A stretch of 64,000 bases of DNA from Aerococcaceae bacterium zg-1292 (lineage in GTDB: Bacteria; Bacillota; Bacilli; Lactobacillales; Aerococcaceae). The notes below the pieces were generated by a model. That model was not told the DNA's origin. It ran no database searches and saw nothing but the letters and a program-made list of their open reading frames with translations. Below are positions 9,257-23,832 of this stretch, piece after piece (within the stretch, counting starts at the first letter, position 1; each line of letters starts with the position of its first letter). The translations under genes and the position numbers were made by a program. The DNA lies in contig CP065955.1 in assembly GCA_016126655.1 (NCBI GenBank), positions 727,001-791,000 on the forward strand. The letters are read 5' to 3'.

Positions 9257-9258
9257 TA

Positions 9259-9385
9259 GGATCGTGACTGGTCGAGCAGGCGAAACCTAGGTGGATAATC
9301 TAAGTGTCGCTATCATATAGCAAGGACAGTAAATCTGTCGGTTATTTGTGATAGTGTGATTTAGATTATCTATCTAGGTTCTTTT
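9259..9385 (+). promoter_or_regulatory. bglP leader: second RAT antiterminator and terminator
   Basis: GGATCGTGACTGGTCGAGCA... (9259-9287) is a RAT homologous to that before licT. Its 3' part overlaps the left arm (9283-9302) of a long terminator whose right arm is 9361-9380, followed by CTTTTCTTT; an inner CTATCA/TGATAG stem closes the loop. LicT bound to the RAT should permit transcription into bglP. Confidence 0.9.
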
Positions 9386-9415
9386 CTTTACTTAGGTAGT
9401 AAAAATAAAAAATAG

Positions 9416-13113
<3,698 letters not shown>

Positions 13114-13122
13114 GATATAAGT

Positions 13123-13959
13123 ATGGATAAAAAGATTATTTTTCTTGATGTTGATGGAACAATAGCCAATTATTCAAATCAAATTCCCACTTCTGCCATC
13201 GAAGCTATTCGTCAAGCACGAGCGAACGGTCATCTTGTTTATACGGTGACCGGGCGTTCAAAGGCGGAGATGTATCACGATATTTTAGAGATTGGTTTTG
13301 ATGGTTATATTGGAGGAAATGGCTCCTATATTGAAGCGAATAATCAAGTAATTTTTGAGCAGGTAATGAGTGCCGAAGATGCAAAGGCGGTCGTTGATTG
13401 GTTATCTGAACGCGGCTTAGAATTTTATCTTGAGTCGAATACTGGTTTATACGCCTCGGAAAATTTTATCGAACGTGCGACACCAGTATTTATCGAGTAT
13501 TCGCGTTATAAAGGACAAGAAAATAGTGAGGAAATTACGGTGGAATCGGCATTTCCTAATATGATTTATCATGGGGAATTATACCGTGATGATTTAAATA
13601 AAGTATCGTTTATTTTGGAGTCCTATCAAGATTATTTAGATGCTAAAAAACAGTTTGCTCATTTGAAGGTCGGCACATGGGGCGGTGCGGGGGAAACGGC
13701 ATTGTTTGGCGATGTCGGTGTGGCAGCAGTAGATAAGGCGAAAGCGATTGAGATATTGTTGGAACACTTGGGCATGGCGCGTACCGATACTTTTGCCTTT
13801 GGTGATGCCAAAATCGATATTCCGATGTTGGAATATTGTGAAGTGGGTATTGCGGTAGCTTCTGGTAGCGATGACATTAAAGCAGTGGCTGATTATATTA
13901 CGGATGCTGTTGATGGTGACGGCATCTATCATGCGTTTAAACATTTTGGATTGATTTAG
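13123..13959 (+). CDS. HAD-superfamily Cof-type phosphatase
   Basis: The 278-aa protein has HAD motif I FLDVDGTIANY, motif II VTGRSKAE, and motifs III/IV DKAKAIEILLEHLG ... FGDAKIDIPMLEYC. The Cof/YidA type dephosphorylates small sugar phosphates or related metabolites in the cytoplasm. It starts nine bases after the first GH1 gene and lies between two GH1 genes, so a role in draining sugar phosphates from the beta-glucoside pathway is likely but inferred. Confidence 0.88.
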   Translation: MDKKIIFLDVDGTIANYSNQIPTSAIEAIRQARANGHLVYTVTGRSKAEMYHDILEIGFDGYIGGNGSYIEANNQVIFEQVMSAEDAKAVVDWLSERGLEFYLESNTGLYASENFIERATPVFIEYSRYKGQENSEEITVESAFPNMIYHGELYRDDLNKVSFILESYQDYLDAKKQFAHLKVGTWGGAGETALFGDVGVAAVDKAKAIEILLEHLGMARTDTFAFGDAKIDIPMLEYCEVGIAVASGSDDIKAVADYITDAVDGDGIYHAFKHFGLI

Positions 13960-14029
13960 AAAAAATCGATAGTTTGACATTGTGTAAATTATTGACTCAT
14001 TAACAAATAAGTTGATGAAATAAAAATAA

Positions 14030-15584
<1,555 letters not shown>

Positions 15585-16098
15585 AAGTGCGAAAAGTTAT
15601 GCCTAGAATTGGAACACTGGAAGATATGACTTGAAGAGTGTACGAAGATGAACTTGATTAGAATTACAGTTTCTAGAAGAGAGCTTCATGGTTCAAGTGG
15701 GTTAGCTGATATAAAACGCGCGATTCAAAATTTACTGATGAATGCTTGTGAGCATAATCTCAATGGGACTCAAATTGGAGATGCGGCAACAAATCGACTT
15801 GCTTTTTCAAGATAATAGACAACTGTTCAATCCTAATTTTGTTGAACATTTATTTGAACCTTACTCTAAACAAGCCAATCATCGTACGAAAGCTCCGGTT
15901 CGGGACTGGGACTTGTAATTGTTCAAGAAATTATTGAACAAGAGGGAGGACGATTCGTTATTTGGAAAATCCTAAACGGCTTATCATCTGCTTAAAACGA
16001 TTCCATAACGAAAAAAATCATTATTTTTGGAGGAATGGTGAGGAATGAGTTATGAAAGTAATAATGCTGTGCGCTTACTTTAGACTAATATGGACATC
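15585..16098 (+). pseudogene. Remnant of a sensor histidine kinase (ATPase domain only)
   Basis: No intact frame exists, but translated pieces rebuild a HATPase_c domain. AIQNLLMNACEHN (from about 15718) is the N box, FVEHLFEPYSKQ (about 15840-15875) precedes the lid, and after a one-base shift GSGLGLVIVQEII (about 15897-15935) is the G box. At least two frameshifts and a lost D box show decay. The upstream kinase portion and partner regulator are missing. The first 100 bases may hold a badly decayed repeat copy (GGAACACTGGAAG). Confidence 0.75.
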
Positions 16099-16131
16099 AA
16101 AAAAACAGGACATCTATTTCGATGTCCTGTT
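16099..16131 (-). terminator. Terminator of the aldehyde dehydrogenase gene
   Basis: AACAGGACATC (16104-16114, + strand) pairs with GATGTCCTGTT (16121-16131). On the minus strand the hairpin is followed by a run of seven T (16105-16099), a standard intrinsic terminator. Confidence 0.85.
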
Positions 16132-16183
16132 CGAACGTTTATGAGTTTATCCTGCTAAGATTCAGATCATATAATCGTTAAAT

Positions 16184-17557
16184 TTATTTTTTCGGTGTAT
16201 AAACTAAATGTTCATTAACAAAAGCAGTAAAGCCTAATTCGCTTAATTCGCGACCATAGCCTGAATTTTTAATACCACCAAATGGTAATTCAGGTAAGGA
16301 TGCCCAACCTGAGTTGATGAATGTCATACCCGTTTCAATTTGAGCAGCTACTTCATGGATGCGGTCAACATCGGTACCAAATACCGTTCCGCCTAATCCG
16401 TAACTGGAGTCATTAGCTAATTCAATCGCTTCTTCTTCATCAGCTACTGTATGGACTATTGCTACTGGTCCGAAGATTTCTTGGTTGTAAATAGGGTTAT
16501 CTTTGGCAATATCTGTTAAGATGGTTTGCATAACGAAGTTTCCTGGGTGGTCAATCGGTTCATTTCCATATAAGACTTTGGCACCATGATCGATTGCTAA
16601 TTGTATTTGAGCTAAAACATCCTCTTTTGCTTGTGCAGAAGATAGAGGTGCTAAGCTAGTATTGGGATTCATTGGGTCTCCCCATTGTGCGCCCTTGAAA
16701 CTATCGACTAAGATTTCAATGAAAGCATCATAATTTTTTTCGGTGACGATGAAACGTTTTGAAGAAGTACATACTTGACCAGCATTATATAAACGCACAC
16801 CTGGCAATAATTCTTTTAATTCGTTCATATTGGCATCGTCTAAAATGATGAAAGCATCGTTTCCACCTAATTCTAAGGTAGATTTTTTCAAGTTTTTACC
16901 TGCTTCTTCAGCAATGGCTGCACCGCCACGTTCAGAACCTGTTAAACAAACACCGGTAATGCGAGGGTCGGCAATAATATTGGCTACTTGGCCATAGCTG
17001 ACAAATAAGTTGGTGTAAGAACCTTTTTCAGCCCCAGCTTCATCCACTAAATCTTCAAAAGCTTGAGCGGAACCTGGACAGATAGAAGCATGTTTTAACA
17101 CCATTGGGTTTCCCACGATAAAGTTCGGTGCAAAGACGCGCATGATTTGATAGAATGGGAAATTCCATGGTTCAATCGCTAAAATAACACCCGTTGCTTG
17201 GCGTAAATAATAAGCGTCACCAGTATCGGTCTCTAACGGGCGAGGAGCTAAAAATTCATCAGCTTTATCCGCATAGTAATCAGCAATGTCAGCACATAAT
17301 TCGACTTCGCCTTTCGCTTCGACAAATAATTTTCCCATATCTTTGGTCATGATTTCAGCGTATTTATCTATATCACGACGTAAAATTTCAGCAATTTTAT
17401 GAAGTTGGCGCTTGCGATCTTCAAGGGCATCTTGTTTGCGCCATTTTTTGTATAATGCATGACTTGTGGTTAAAAATTGTTCAATTGTTTCATCGGAAAT
17501 ATTATCATACTTCTTTAATACATCATTTGAAAAAGGGTACTTTGTCTCGTATGCCAT
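16184..17557 (-). CDS. NAD(P)-dependent aldehyde dehydrogenase (succinate-semialdehyde dehydrogenase-like)
   Basis: The 457-aa protein is a compact aldehyde dehydrogenase. The general-base glutamate lies in LELGGNDAF and the catalytic cysteine in GQVCTSSKRF; the C-terminal EIFGPVA and PFGGIKNSGYGRE motifs are complete. It oxidises an aldehyde to the acid in the cytoplasm. The length and the PWNFPFYQ motif fit the GabD-like/YneI group. ATG follows TAGGAGGAA. A cre site overlaps its promoter, so it is probably repressed by CcpA in glucose. Substrate is unproven. Confidence 0.88.
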   Translation of the reverse strand: MAYETKYPFSNDVLKKYDNISDETIEQFLTTSHALYKKWRKQDALEDRKRQLHKIAEILRRDIDKYAEIMTKDMGKLFVEAKGEVELCADIADYYADKADEFLAPRPLETDTGDAYYLRQATGVILAIEPWNFPFYQIMRVFAPNFIVGNPMVLKHASICPGSAQAFEDLVDEAGAEKGSYTNLFVSYGQVANIIADPRITGVCLTGSERGGAAIAEEAGKNLKKSTLELGGNDAFIILDDANMNELKELLPGVRLYNAGQVCTSSKRFIVTEKNYDAFIEILVDSFKGAQWGDPMNPNTSLAPLSSAQAKEDVLAQIQLAIDHGAKVLYGNEPIDHPGNFVMQTILTDIAKDNPIYNQEIFGPVAIVHTVADEEEAIELANDSSYGLGGTVFGTDVDRIHEVAAQIETGMTFINSGWASLPELPFGGIKNSGYGRELSELGFTAFVNEHLVYTPKK

Positions 17558-17586
17558 AAAAATTCCTCCTAGTAGATGATAGCTTC

Positions 17587-17614
17587 ATTATAACACCTGC
17601 TGCAAACGGTTACT
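17587..17614 (-). promoter_or_regulatory. Extended -10 promoter with cre site for the aldehyde dehydrogenase gene
   Basis: On the minus strand TGTTATAAT gives an extended -10 (hexamer 17592-17587). Just upstream TGCAAACGGTTACT (17601-17614, + strand) satisfies every defined position of the cre consensus TGNAANCGNWNNCW. Overlap with the promoter predicts repression by CcpA. Confidence 0.75.
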
Positions 17615-18195
17615 AACGTTATGCTTTGAATGTTTAAAAGCTTATTTCCATTGCATTTGTGTAGGGGGGAGAGAATGCAGAGTAATATTTGATTTTGTAG
17701 CTAGTTTTTTTTATTAATGATTCACTAATACATTTAGGCAGAGATTGTTCAAATTAGTCTAAATTTAAAGACCGGTTTTAAAGAATGGAGCTAAATTGAA
17801 AGTTGAAATAGCTACTTTGTGATAAATGATTAGTAAAATGCAGGAGCATAGTAAGTGTTAGCTAGTTTCAACGGGAAAAACATAAGCACCGGGTGTTAAT
17901 AAATTGGACAAAATAGTCATGAAAATGGTAGTCATTGAGGCATGTTAGTGCTGAGAGGTTAGGTCCTAAGGCGTCCTCAGTTGGAGCATTGTCTTCATTG
18001 AAATAACAAAAGCCATTCTAGTAGCCGTTGATGATTTTTAGATGTTCATCATAATCGGCATAAATTTAGTTAAGAATTCGAGCAGCTCTTTTGACAGTCG
18101 GATGATAAACCTGTTCAATAGAAGATGGTATTTAATCAAATAATGAAGACTAAATTTGTTAATAGTAAAGATTATCGATTGAGAGAGGGATGTAT
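17615..18195. other. 0.6-kb region without a recognisable gene
   Basis: It is AT-rich and has stops in all frames. I see no repeat copy. Short frames on the minus strand (around 17900-18110) look like decayed coding sequence but resemble no family I can name. The last 20 bases carry the AGAGAGGG ribosome site of the next gene. Confidence 0.5.
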
Positions 18196-18861
18196 ATGGG
18201 AGTAATTATTAGTGTTGATTCTTTATCGATTGCAAGTGGACGACAGGCGATTATCGATAATTTATCGTTTGACATTCAAGAAGGAGAGGTTGTCTCAATA
18301 ACTGGTCAGTCCGGCAGTGGTAAGAGTACTGTATTGAAATATTTAGCACAATTAAATGACCCAACATTACACATAGCCGGCACCTACCATTTATTTGGCA
18401 AAGAGGTAGATACGTATTCACCGGTTGAATTACGTCAAACGGTTTCGTATTTCTACCAAACACCGACGCTGTTTGGCGATTCAGTGCGTGATAATTTATC
18501 TTTTCCGTACGACATTCGCCATAAACATTTTGATGAACAACACGCGATTGAAATGCTGCAATCTGTTGATTTAAGTGCTCACATTCTCGATAAATCAATT
18601 CAGTCATTATCGGGCGGTGAGCGTCAGCGAGTGGCACTGATTCGTAACCTAATGTTTCCTGCCAAAGTGTTGTTATTAGATGAAATCTCTAGTGCGCTTG
18701 ATGACAAGACACGACAAATTATTTGGCAGGGCATTGAGGTGTATAAAAAGCAACATCGTGCGACAATATTAATGGTGAGTCATTTGAAAGAAGAACACGC
18801 ATTTGCTGAGCGTCAGATTGAAATCGTCAAACTTGCTGTAAGAGGTGATGACCATGAGTAA
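18196..18861 (+). CDS. fetA: ABC transporter ATPase, FetA/YbbL type
   Basis: The protein of about 221 aa has Walker A GQSGSGKST, a Q loop in YFYQTPTLFG, signature LSGGERQRVALIRNL, Walker B LLLDEISSALD and the switch histidine in VSHLKEE. With the next gene it forms the FetAB type of transporter, which in E. coli is linked to iron export and oxidative-stress resistance. ATG 18196 is eight bases from AGAGAGGG; ATG 18190 is too close. It overlaps the permease gene by 8 bases. Confidence 0.85.
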   Translation: MGVIISVDSLSIASGRQAIIDNLSFDIQEGEVVSITGQSGSGKSTVLKYLAQLNDPTLHIAGTYHLFGKEVDTYSPVELRQTVSYFYQTPTLFGDSVRDNLSFPYDIRHKHFDEQHAIEMLQSVDLSAHILDKSIQSLSGGERQRVALIRNLMFPAKVLLLDEISSALDDKTRQIIWQGIEVYKKQHRATILMVSHLKEEHAFAERQIEIVKLAVRGDDHE

Positions 18862-19639
18862 TGATTTACAAGCGTCACCATTGTCATTGGTGCTATCATT
18901 TAGTTTGGTACTTATCGCTATCGGGATTTCGTATCGTGAAAAATTAAAGTTAGAAAAAGAAATCGTCTGGGCAGTTATCCGCATGGTTGTGCAATTAATA
19001 GCAGTCGCCTATGTACTCGGTTATGTCTTCAAACTGGATAACGGATGGCTAACTTCTTTAATGATTTTAGTGATTATTATGAATGCTTCGTTAAATGCAG
19101 CTAACCGTGGCAAAGGGTTGCACCGACCACTATTGATATCATTCATTGCCTTAGCTTCAACGACGGTGCTGACCTTATCGATTTTAGTTTTATCTGGCAA
19201 TTTAAAATTTATTCCGTCACAAATGATTCCCATTACTGGAATGATTGTTGGTAACTCTATGAAGTCAGTAGGACTAGTGTATGCGAACTTATTTCAACTA
19301 TTTAGGGACCAAGAACAAGCTGTATTGGAGAAAATTTCTTTAGGTGCTACACCGTATCAAGCAGCACACAATGTGCTACAAATGACGATTAAACAAGGTA
19401 TTCAACCGACAGTTGACGGTATAAAAACGACCGGGATTGTCAGTTTGCCAGGGATGATGTCTGGATTAATGCTAGCAGGTGTTGCCCCTTTAAAAGCGAT
19501 TCTCTATCAAATAATGGTGATGTTTATGATAATTGGAGCAACATCCTTTGCGATGCTAATAGCAACCTATTTAGCATATCGTTCATTTTTTACGGAACGC
19601 TACCAATTAAGTACGCAATTACGTAAGAGGAAAATATAA
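18854..19639 (+). CDS. fetB: ABC transporter permease, FetB/UPF0014 family
   Basis: The protein of 261 aa has about seven hydrophobic spans and the UPF0014 signature region (MIPITGMIVGNSMKSVGL and TTGIVSLPGMMSGLMLAG). It is the membrane partner of the preceding ATPase. I start at ATG 18854, six bases after AGAGGTGA, within the end of the ATPase gene; an in-frame GTG at 18845 lies inside that ribosome site. Iron export is inferred from the family only. Confidence 0.86.
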   Translation: MSNDLQASPLSLVLSFSLVLIAIGISYREKLKLEKEIVWAVIRMVVQLIAVAYVLGYVFKLDNGWLTSLMILVIIMNASLNAANRGKGLHRPLLISFIALASTTVLTLSILVLSGNLKFIPSQMIPITGMIVGNSMKSVGLVYANLFQLFRDQEQAVLEKISLGATPYQAAHNVLQMTIKQGIQPTVDGIKTTGIVSLPGMMSGLMLAGVAPLKAILYQIMVMFMIIGATSFAMLIATYLAYRSFFTERYQLSTQLRKRKI

Positions 19640-19650
19640 CGAATTCTACA

Positions 19651-19677
19651 GCTGAGGAATGTCTTCCTCGGCTTTTT
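19651..19677 (+). terminator. Terminator of fetAB
   Basis: GCTGAGGAA (19651-19659) pairs with TTCCTCGGC (19664-19672) around a TGTC loop and is followed by TTTTT. Confidence 0.85.
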
Positions 19678-20047
19678 GTATTACAGCAACAAATTTCTTT
19701 AGTACCAATCAATACTAAATGAACATTTTGGAAATTGACTTTACATTTCAGATGAAAAAACGAATCCAATTCAAAAATTTTTTTAAATACAAGAAATTTT
19801 TTAGATATAAATACTGATTTTTTTATAACTTGTATAAACAAAAGTAGCCTTTGTATAAGTATTTCTAATTTGTTGTATAAAAAACAGTTAACAAGTGAAT
19901 AAGGCTACTGAATGATTATTAATTGAAAACGGATACTGCTGCGATATAATAAAGATAGCTTAGAACGACGTAGTAACAATGGGTGGATAGACGTGTTCTA
20001 AATTGAACGAGTTCTTTAAGTCAATGCAACTGAGGAGGAGAGATTGG
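19678..20047 (+). promoter_or_regulatory. AT-rich spacer and promoter of the ytnP-like gene
   Basis: TTGAAA (19923-19928), 16 bp and TATAAT (19945-19950) form a near-consensus promoter 98 bases before the gene. The preceding 240 bases are AT-rich with no recognisable gene. GAGGAGGAG at 20031-20039 is the ribosome site. Confidence 0.65.
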
Positions 20048-20908
20048 ATGGATAAGTTTAGTTTTGGCGATGTGACACTTACCTGGCTAGATGGTGGTGT
20101 AACTGCAATGGATGGCGGCGCGATGTTTGGTGTCGTGCCAAGACCTTTATGGACGAAGAAATATCGGGTCAATGAAAATAATCAAATTGAATTGCCAACA
20201 GACCCGATATTAATACAGTATCAAGGTAAAAATTTGATGATTGATAGTAGTTTAGGTAACGGTAAATTAAGTGATAAACAAAAGCGTAACTTTGGAGTAT
20301 TTAGTGAGCCGAAGTTGGAAGAATCGCTGAATGAGTTAGGCCTGACAACAGATGACATTGATATACTGTTAATGACACATATGCATTTTGATCATGCAGG
20401 TGGCTTAACGATTCCTGATGATAATGGTCAATTGGTATCGCGTTTTAAAAATGCAAGAATTATTACGACGCAAATCGAATGGGATGAAATGCGGCAACCA
20501 AACAGACGGTCAAAAAGTACGTATTTTAAAGAGAATTGGCAAGCAATCGTGAATCAAGTAGAAACATTTGAACAGGAAATCGAGATATTGCCTGGCATAA
20601 CGATGATTCATACAGGTGGCCACAGCAATGGGCATGCAATCATCAAAATCACTCAGGGTGAGCAACAATTGATTCATATGGGCGATATTATGCCGACTAA
20701 AGCACATCAAAATCCACTTTGGGTGCTGGCCTATGATGATTATCCGATGGATTCCATTGCAGCTAAGATAAAAGTGGAAGAAGAAGCTTATCGTAAAAAT
20801 ACTTATTTCAGTTTCTATCACGATGTTGATTATCGCATTGTGCAGTGGGACGAAAATGGTAAGGACATCGTCTTTACTGTTAAACGGACGATAGCACCTC
20901 ATTTTTAA
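20048..20908 (+). CDS. ytnP: MBL-fold metallohydrolase, YtnP-like lactonase
   Basis: The 286-aa metallo-beta-lactamase-fold enzyme has the metal motif [10 protein letters not shown], a downstream TGGHSNGH histidine and the MGDI aspartate. The opening [30 protein letters not shown] is characteristic of the YtnP group, some of which hydrolyse acyl-homoserine lactones or other quorum signals. ATG 20048 follows GAGGAGGAG; an upstream TTG at 20003 has no ribosome site. The physiological substrate here is unknown. Confidence 0.85.
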   Translation: MDKFSFGDVTLTWLDGGVTAMDGGAMFGVVPRPLWTKKYRVNENNQIELPTDPILIQYQGKNLMIDSSLGNGKLSDKQKRNFGVFSEPKLEESLNELGLTTDDIDILLMTHMHFDHAGGLTIPDDNGQLVSRFKNARIITTQIEWDEMRQPNRRSKSTYFKENWQAIVNQVETFEQEIEILPGITMIHTGGHSNGHAIIKITQGEQQLIHMGDIMPTKAHQNPLWVLAYDDYPMDSIAAKIKVEEEAYRKNTYFSFYHDVDYRIVQWDENGKDIVFTVKRTIAPHF

Positions 20909-20916
20909 TCGAATAG

Positions 20917-21003
20917 AGTATAAATGTTGAAAGATAAATAGTGAACTTTGCTGAGGATTGATGCAGTCACTAACTTTTACTTCCAACATTTATACTTTTT
21001 TAT
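20917..21003 (+). terminator. Long hairpin terminator after ytnP
   Basis: AGTATAAATGTTG (from 20917) pairs with CAACATTTATACT (20984-20997) across a long loop with an inner TAGTGA/TCACTA stem. It is followed by TTTTTATTTTTC. Confidence 0.75.
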
Positions 21004-21095
21004 TTTTCAAATAAATCGTAATCTATTAGTTTTACTTATGGTTTATATATTTTTCATTTAGTAGCGCTAACGAAAAAAATGGTTTATTATCAACC

Positions 21096-21109
21096 TGTAA
21101 GCGTTTTAG
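21096..21109 (+). promoter_or_regulatory. cre-like motif before the first acyl-CoA dehydrogenase
   Basis: TGTAAGCGTTTTAG fits the cre consensus at 12 of 14 positions, 39 bases before the start codon. The same TGTAAGCGTT core recurs before the thiolase and CoA transferase genes. Confidence 0.5.
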
Positions 21110-21147
21110 GTCGGTTTATGTCGAGTTAAGAAAAAGGAGAGATTGAG

Positions 21148-22359
21148 ATGTCAACAAAAGTAGAACAATTAGCAAAGGAATTATACCCTGAAGATTTATT
21201 TGGTTATGCCACTGGTTTAACAGAAGGAGAACTCAATGTATTAAAACACCTTCGTGAAGAATTAGAAGCAAGAGTTCGACCAGTGTTAATTGATTCATAC
21301 GAAAAAGCCTTATTACCACGTGAAGAAATTTTAGGTGCTTTTGCAGCGGCTCGTATTATGGATCATCCCGATTTATTTAAAGACCGTGAAAATAAATGGA
21401 AAGCTAGTGAGTTATACAATACATTCTTATATTTAGAAATGGCACGGTTTGACCCATCTGTTGCGACATTCTATACCGTACATGGTGGATTGGGTTACAA
21501 CACAATTTTAATTGGTGGTAATGACGAACAACGCGAACGTTTTGCTACAAAAGTTCGTCAATTTAAGGCCCAAACATGTTTTGCGTTAACAGAGCCTGAC
21601 CATGGTTCAGACATCGCTGGTGGTCTAGCAACAACAGCAGAACGTCGTGGTGATAAGTGGATTTTAAATGGTGAAAAACGTTGGATTGGTGGTGCTAAAA
21701 CAGCGGACTTCATTCCTGTATTTGCACGTGATACTGAAACGAAAAAAATTAAATGTTTCATGGTTAAAGGTGATGCCCCTGGTTTATCAGTCGAAAATGT
21801 TGAACATAAAATTGCTTTACGTCTCGTTAACAATGGTCACATTACCTTGAAAGATGTAGAAGTGCCTGAAGAAGATCGCTTAGTGAATATCAATGGCTAT
21901 GGTGATGTGGCAAAAATCTTTGTCTTCACTCGTGCAGATGTCGCTCATATTGCGATGGGTACAGCAGCGGGTGCCTTCAATGCCGCCTTACGTCTAACTA
22001 CCACTCGTGAACAATTTGGCCGTAAATTAGCTGGTTTCCAGTTAGTTCAAGAAAAATTAGCACGGATGCAAGCTAATGTTGTTTCAGCCATTGCCTATTC
22101 TGTACGTATCGCTGAAATTCAAGAATTAGGTAATGAAGTAATGTTAAATTCTTCTTTAGCTAAATTACATAACGCATTACGTATGCGTGAAACTGTAGCA
22201 CTAGCACGTGAAGTATGTGGTGGTAATGGTATTACCCTCGAAACAGAAGTTGCGCGCTTCTTTACAGATGCTGAAGCTATTTATACATACGAAGGTACAC
22301 ACGAAATCAATGCCATGATTGTTGCTCGTGAATTAACTGGAATCGGTGCGTTCGTGTAA
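21148..22359 (+). CDS. Acyl-CoA dehydrogenase, glutaryl-CoA-dehydrogenase-like
   Basis: The 403-aa flavoprotein has the FAD-binding ALTEPDHGSD and WILNGEKRWIGG blocks and the catalytic glutamate in TYEGTHEINAMIVARELTG, an ending typical of the GcdH branch. It introduces a 2,3 double bond into an acyl-CoA and needs an electron-transfer flavoprotein, which this window does not encode. ATG follows AAAGGAGAG. It is a single-gene unit with a cre-like site before it and a terminator after it. Whether it decarboxylates is not visible. Confidence 0.88.
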   Translation: MSTKVEQLAKELYPEDLFGYATGLTEGELNVLKHLREELEARVRPVLIDSYEKALLPREEILGAFAAARIMDHPDLFKDRENKWKASELYNTFLYLEMARFDPSVATFYTVHGGLGYNTILIGGNDEQRERFATKVRQFKAQTCFALTEPDHGSDIAGGLATTAERRGDKWILNGEKRWIGGAKTADFIPVFARDTETKKIKCFMVKGDAPGLSVENVEHKIALRLVNNGHITLKDVEVPEEDRLVNINGYGDVAKIFVFTRADVAHIAMGTAAGAFNAALRLTTTREQFGRKLAGFQLVQEKLARMQANVVSAIAYSVRIAEIQELGNEVMLNSSLAKLHNALRMRETVALAREVCGGNGITLETEVARFFTDAEAIYTYEGTHEINAMIVARELTGIGAFV

Positions 22360-22395
22360 TACAATAGACATTTTCCTCGAAACAGTAGAGCAGAT

Positions 22396-22505
22396 AATGC
22401 GAGCGAAGGAACGCTAGGTTGAATCACTAAAGCAGTTACTGGCGTGTGAATATTGCATAATGGTAACACTGAAAGTAGATGTCAAGTCTATTCGAGTGAA
22501 ATAAA
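22396..22505 (+). repeat. Diverged copy of the dispersed repeat
   Basis: It keeps GCGAGCGAAGGAACGCTAGG, TTGAATCACTAAAG (from 22420), GAAAGTAGATGTCAAGTC (from 22471) and TTCGAGTGAAATAA. The TTGA/TCAA core of the stem remains. It follows the acyl-CoA dehydrogenase stop, ahead of that gene's terminator. Confidence 0.65.
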
Positions 22506-22563
22506 TTGCAAGTAGGGTTATTGTCTCGAACCCCTCAGGCATAGTACCTACATAATCAATACG

Positions 22564-22606
22564 ATAGCCGCTAACAATCGTCTAGTATTGTTAGCGGCTA
22601 TTTTTG
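22564..22606 (+). terminator. Terminator of the acyl-CoA dehydrogenase unit
   Basis: ATAGCCGCTAACAAT (22564-22578) pairs perfectly with ATTGTTAGCGGCTAT (22587-22601) and is followed by TTTTTG. The remaining 250 bases to the next gene are AT-rich with no further gene. Confidence 0.92.
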
Positions 22607-22795
22607 ATAGAAAAATTATAAAAGAGATTCGATTTTAAAAAAATGAAATCAACGAAAATAGTCAGCAATCAAGACATTTATTTTCATAAACCATGCTGTT
22701 AACTGGCAAAATATTTCATGATAACTTCAATTTCACGCTATCGTATATAATTATTTTATAAGTTATTTAATATTATTTTCCATCGTTTATTTTAC

Positions 22796-22823
22796 TTGAA
22801 ATATTTTTAGGATTTGATAGACT
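22796..22823 (+). promoter_or_regulatory. Promoter of the LysR regulator gene
   Basis: TTGAAA (22796-22801), a 16-bp spacer and TAGACT (22818-22823) lie 41 bases before the start codon. Confidence 0.55.
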
Positions 22824-22864
22824 GAAGTTAAGAAAATGATAAAAAGAAAGGAGGTCAAATAACG

Positions 22865-23770
22865 ATGGATATCAATCAATTAAACTATTTTATTAATATT
22901 GTTGAATGCGGTTGTAATTTATCATTAACCGCAAAAAAAATTCATATTAGTCAGTCTGCTTTGAGTCAATTAATTAATAATTTTGAAAATGATCATGAGG
23001 TATTATTATTTAATCGAAAAAATGGTCGTTTAGAAAATTTAACCTCAGCAGGGGCAAAATTTTATGACTATGCGCAAGAAATTGTACGGCAGTATGACGA
23101 GATGCTTGAAATGATTCGTAAAGAATCGGCAAAGCAAAAGGGAACGATACGTATCGGTATTCCTTCAATGGTTTTACGTGTCTATTTTTCTGCACTCATC
23201 CCTAAGTTTACCCTTGAAAATCCAGATATTCAGATAGAGTTTATTGAAGATGGGACCTTAGAATTAAGAAAAATGTTAGTGGATAAAGACTTAGATTACG
23301 CCGTGTTGTTAGAGCCAACTAATTTAGATGATAAAAAGTTTGAACAATATGTTATTCAAATCAACGAAATGACGGCATTTATGAGTCCACAACATCCGTT
23401 GGCGGAAAAGAATTTGTTACAGTGGTCAGATATTATGAACTATCCAATTGCGACATTCAATAAGCATTTTTTAACGCATCAATTATTACTAGAAAAGCTC
23501 AATAAAATAAATAAGGATAAACAAATTATGTTTAAATCCTCATCATGGGATTATCTGATTGAAGCGACAAAAGAAACAGATATTGTAACGGTTCTGCCGT
23601 CACCGATTAATCAGTATTTAGATTCGACGCAAACGGTTGAGAAACATTTTGAATCACCAATACCGTTTAATGTTTTAATTTGTCGACCGATTAAAGATAA
23701 ATACAGTGATATTGAAAGCCTTGTGTTTGAAAATATTATCAATTATTTTTATCAACCGATAATTGATTAA
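22865..23770 (+). CDS. LysR-family transcriptional regulator
   Basis: The 301-aa protein has the LysR helix-turn-helix at the N-terminus (MDINQLNYFINIVECG, LTAKKIHISQSALSQLINNFE) and a periplasmic-binding-like effector domain from about residue 92 (GTIRIGIPSMVLRVYF). ATG follows AAAGGAGG with optimal spacing. It lies between an acyl-CoA dehydrogenase gene and the thiolase operon and is the only regulator in the module, so control of acyl-CoA genes is likely but inferred; the effector is unknown. Confidence 0.88.
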   Translation: MDINQLNYFINIVECGCNLSLTAKKIHISQSALSQLINNFENDHEVLLFNRKNGRLENLTSAGAKFYDYAQEIVRQYDEMLEMIRKESAKQKGTIRIGIPSMVLRVYFSALIPKFTLENPDIQIEFIEDGTLELRKMLVDKDLDYAVLLEPTNLDDKKFEQYVIQINEMTAFMSPQHPLAEKNLLQWSDIMNYPIATFNKHFLTHQLLLEKLNKINKDKQIMFKSSSWDYLIEATKETDIVTVLPSPINQYLDSTQTVEKHFESPIPFNVLICRPIKDKYSDIESLVFENIINYFYQPIID

Positions 23771-23789
23771 CAAAAAAATAAAAAATCAA

Positions 23790-23832
23790 CGATTAATTTG
23801 CAGTGACTTGTTAAAAATTAATCGTTTTTTTA
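23790..23832 (+). terminator. Terminator of the LysR gene
   Basis: AACGATTAATTT pairs with AAATTAATCGTT over a loop of about 16 bases and is followed by a T-run. Confidence 0.8.

Noticed and set aside
17900-18120. Possible transposase remnant on the minus strand
   Set aside because: The translated fragments show no transposase motif that I can recognise.
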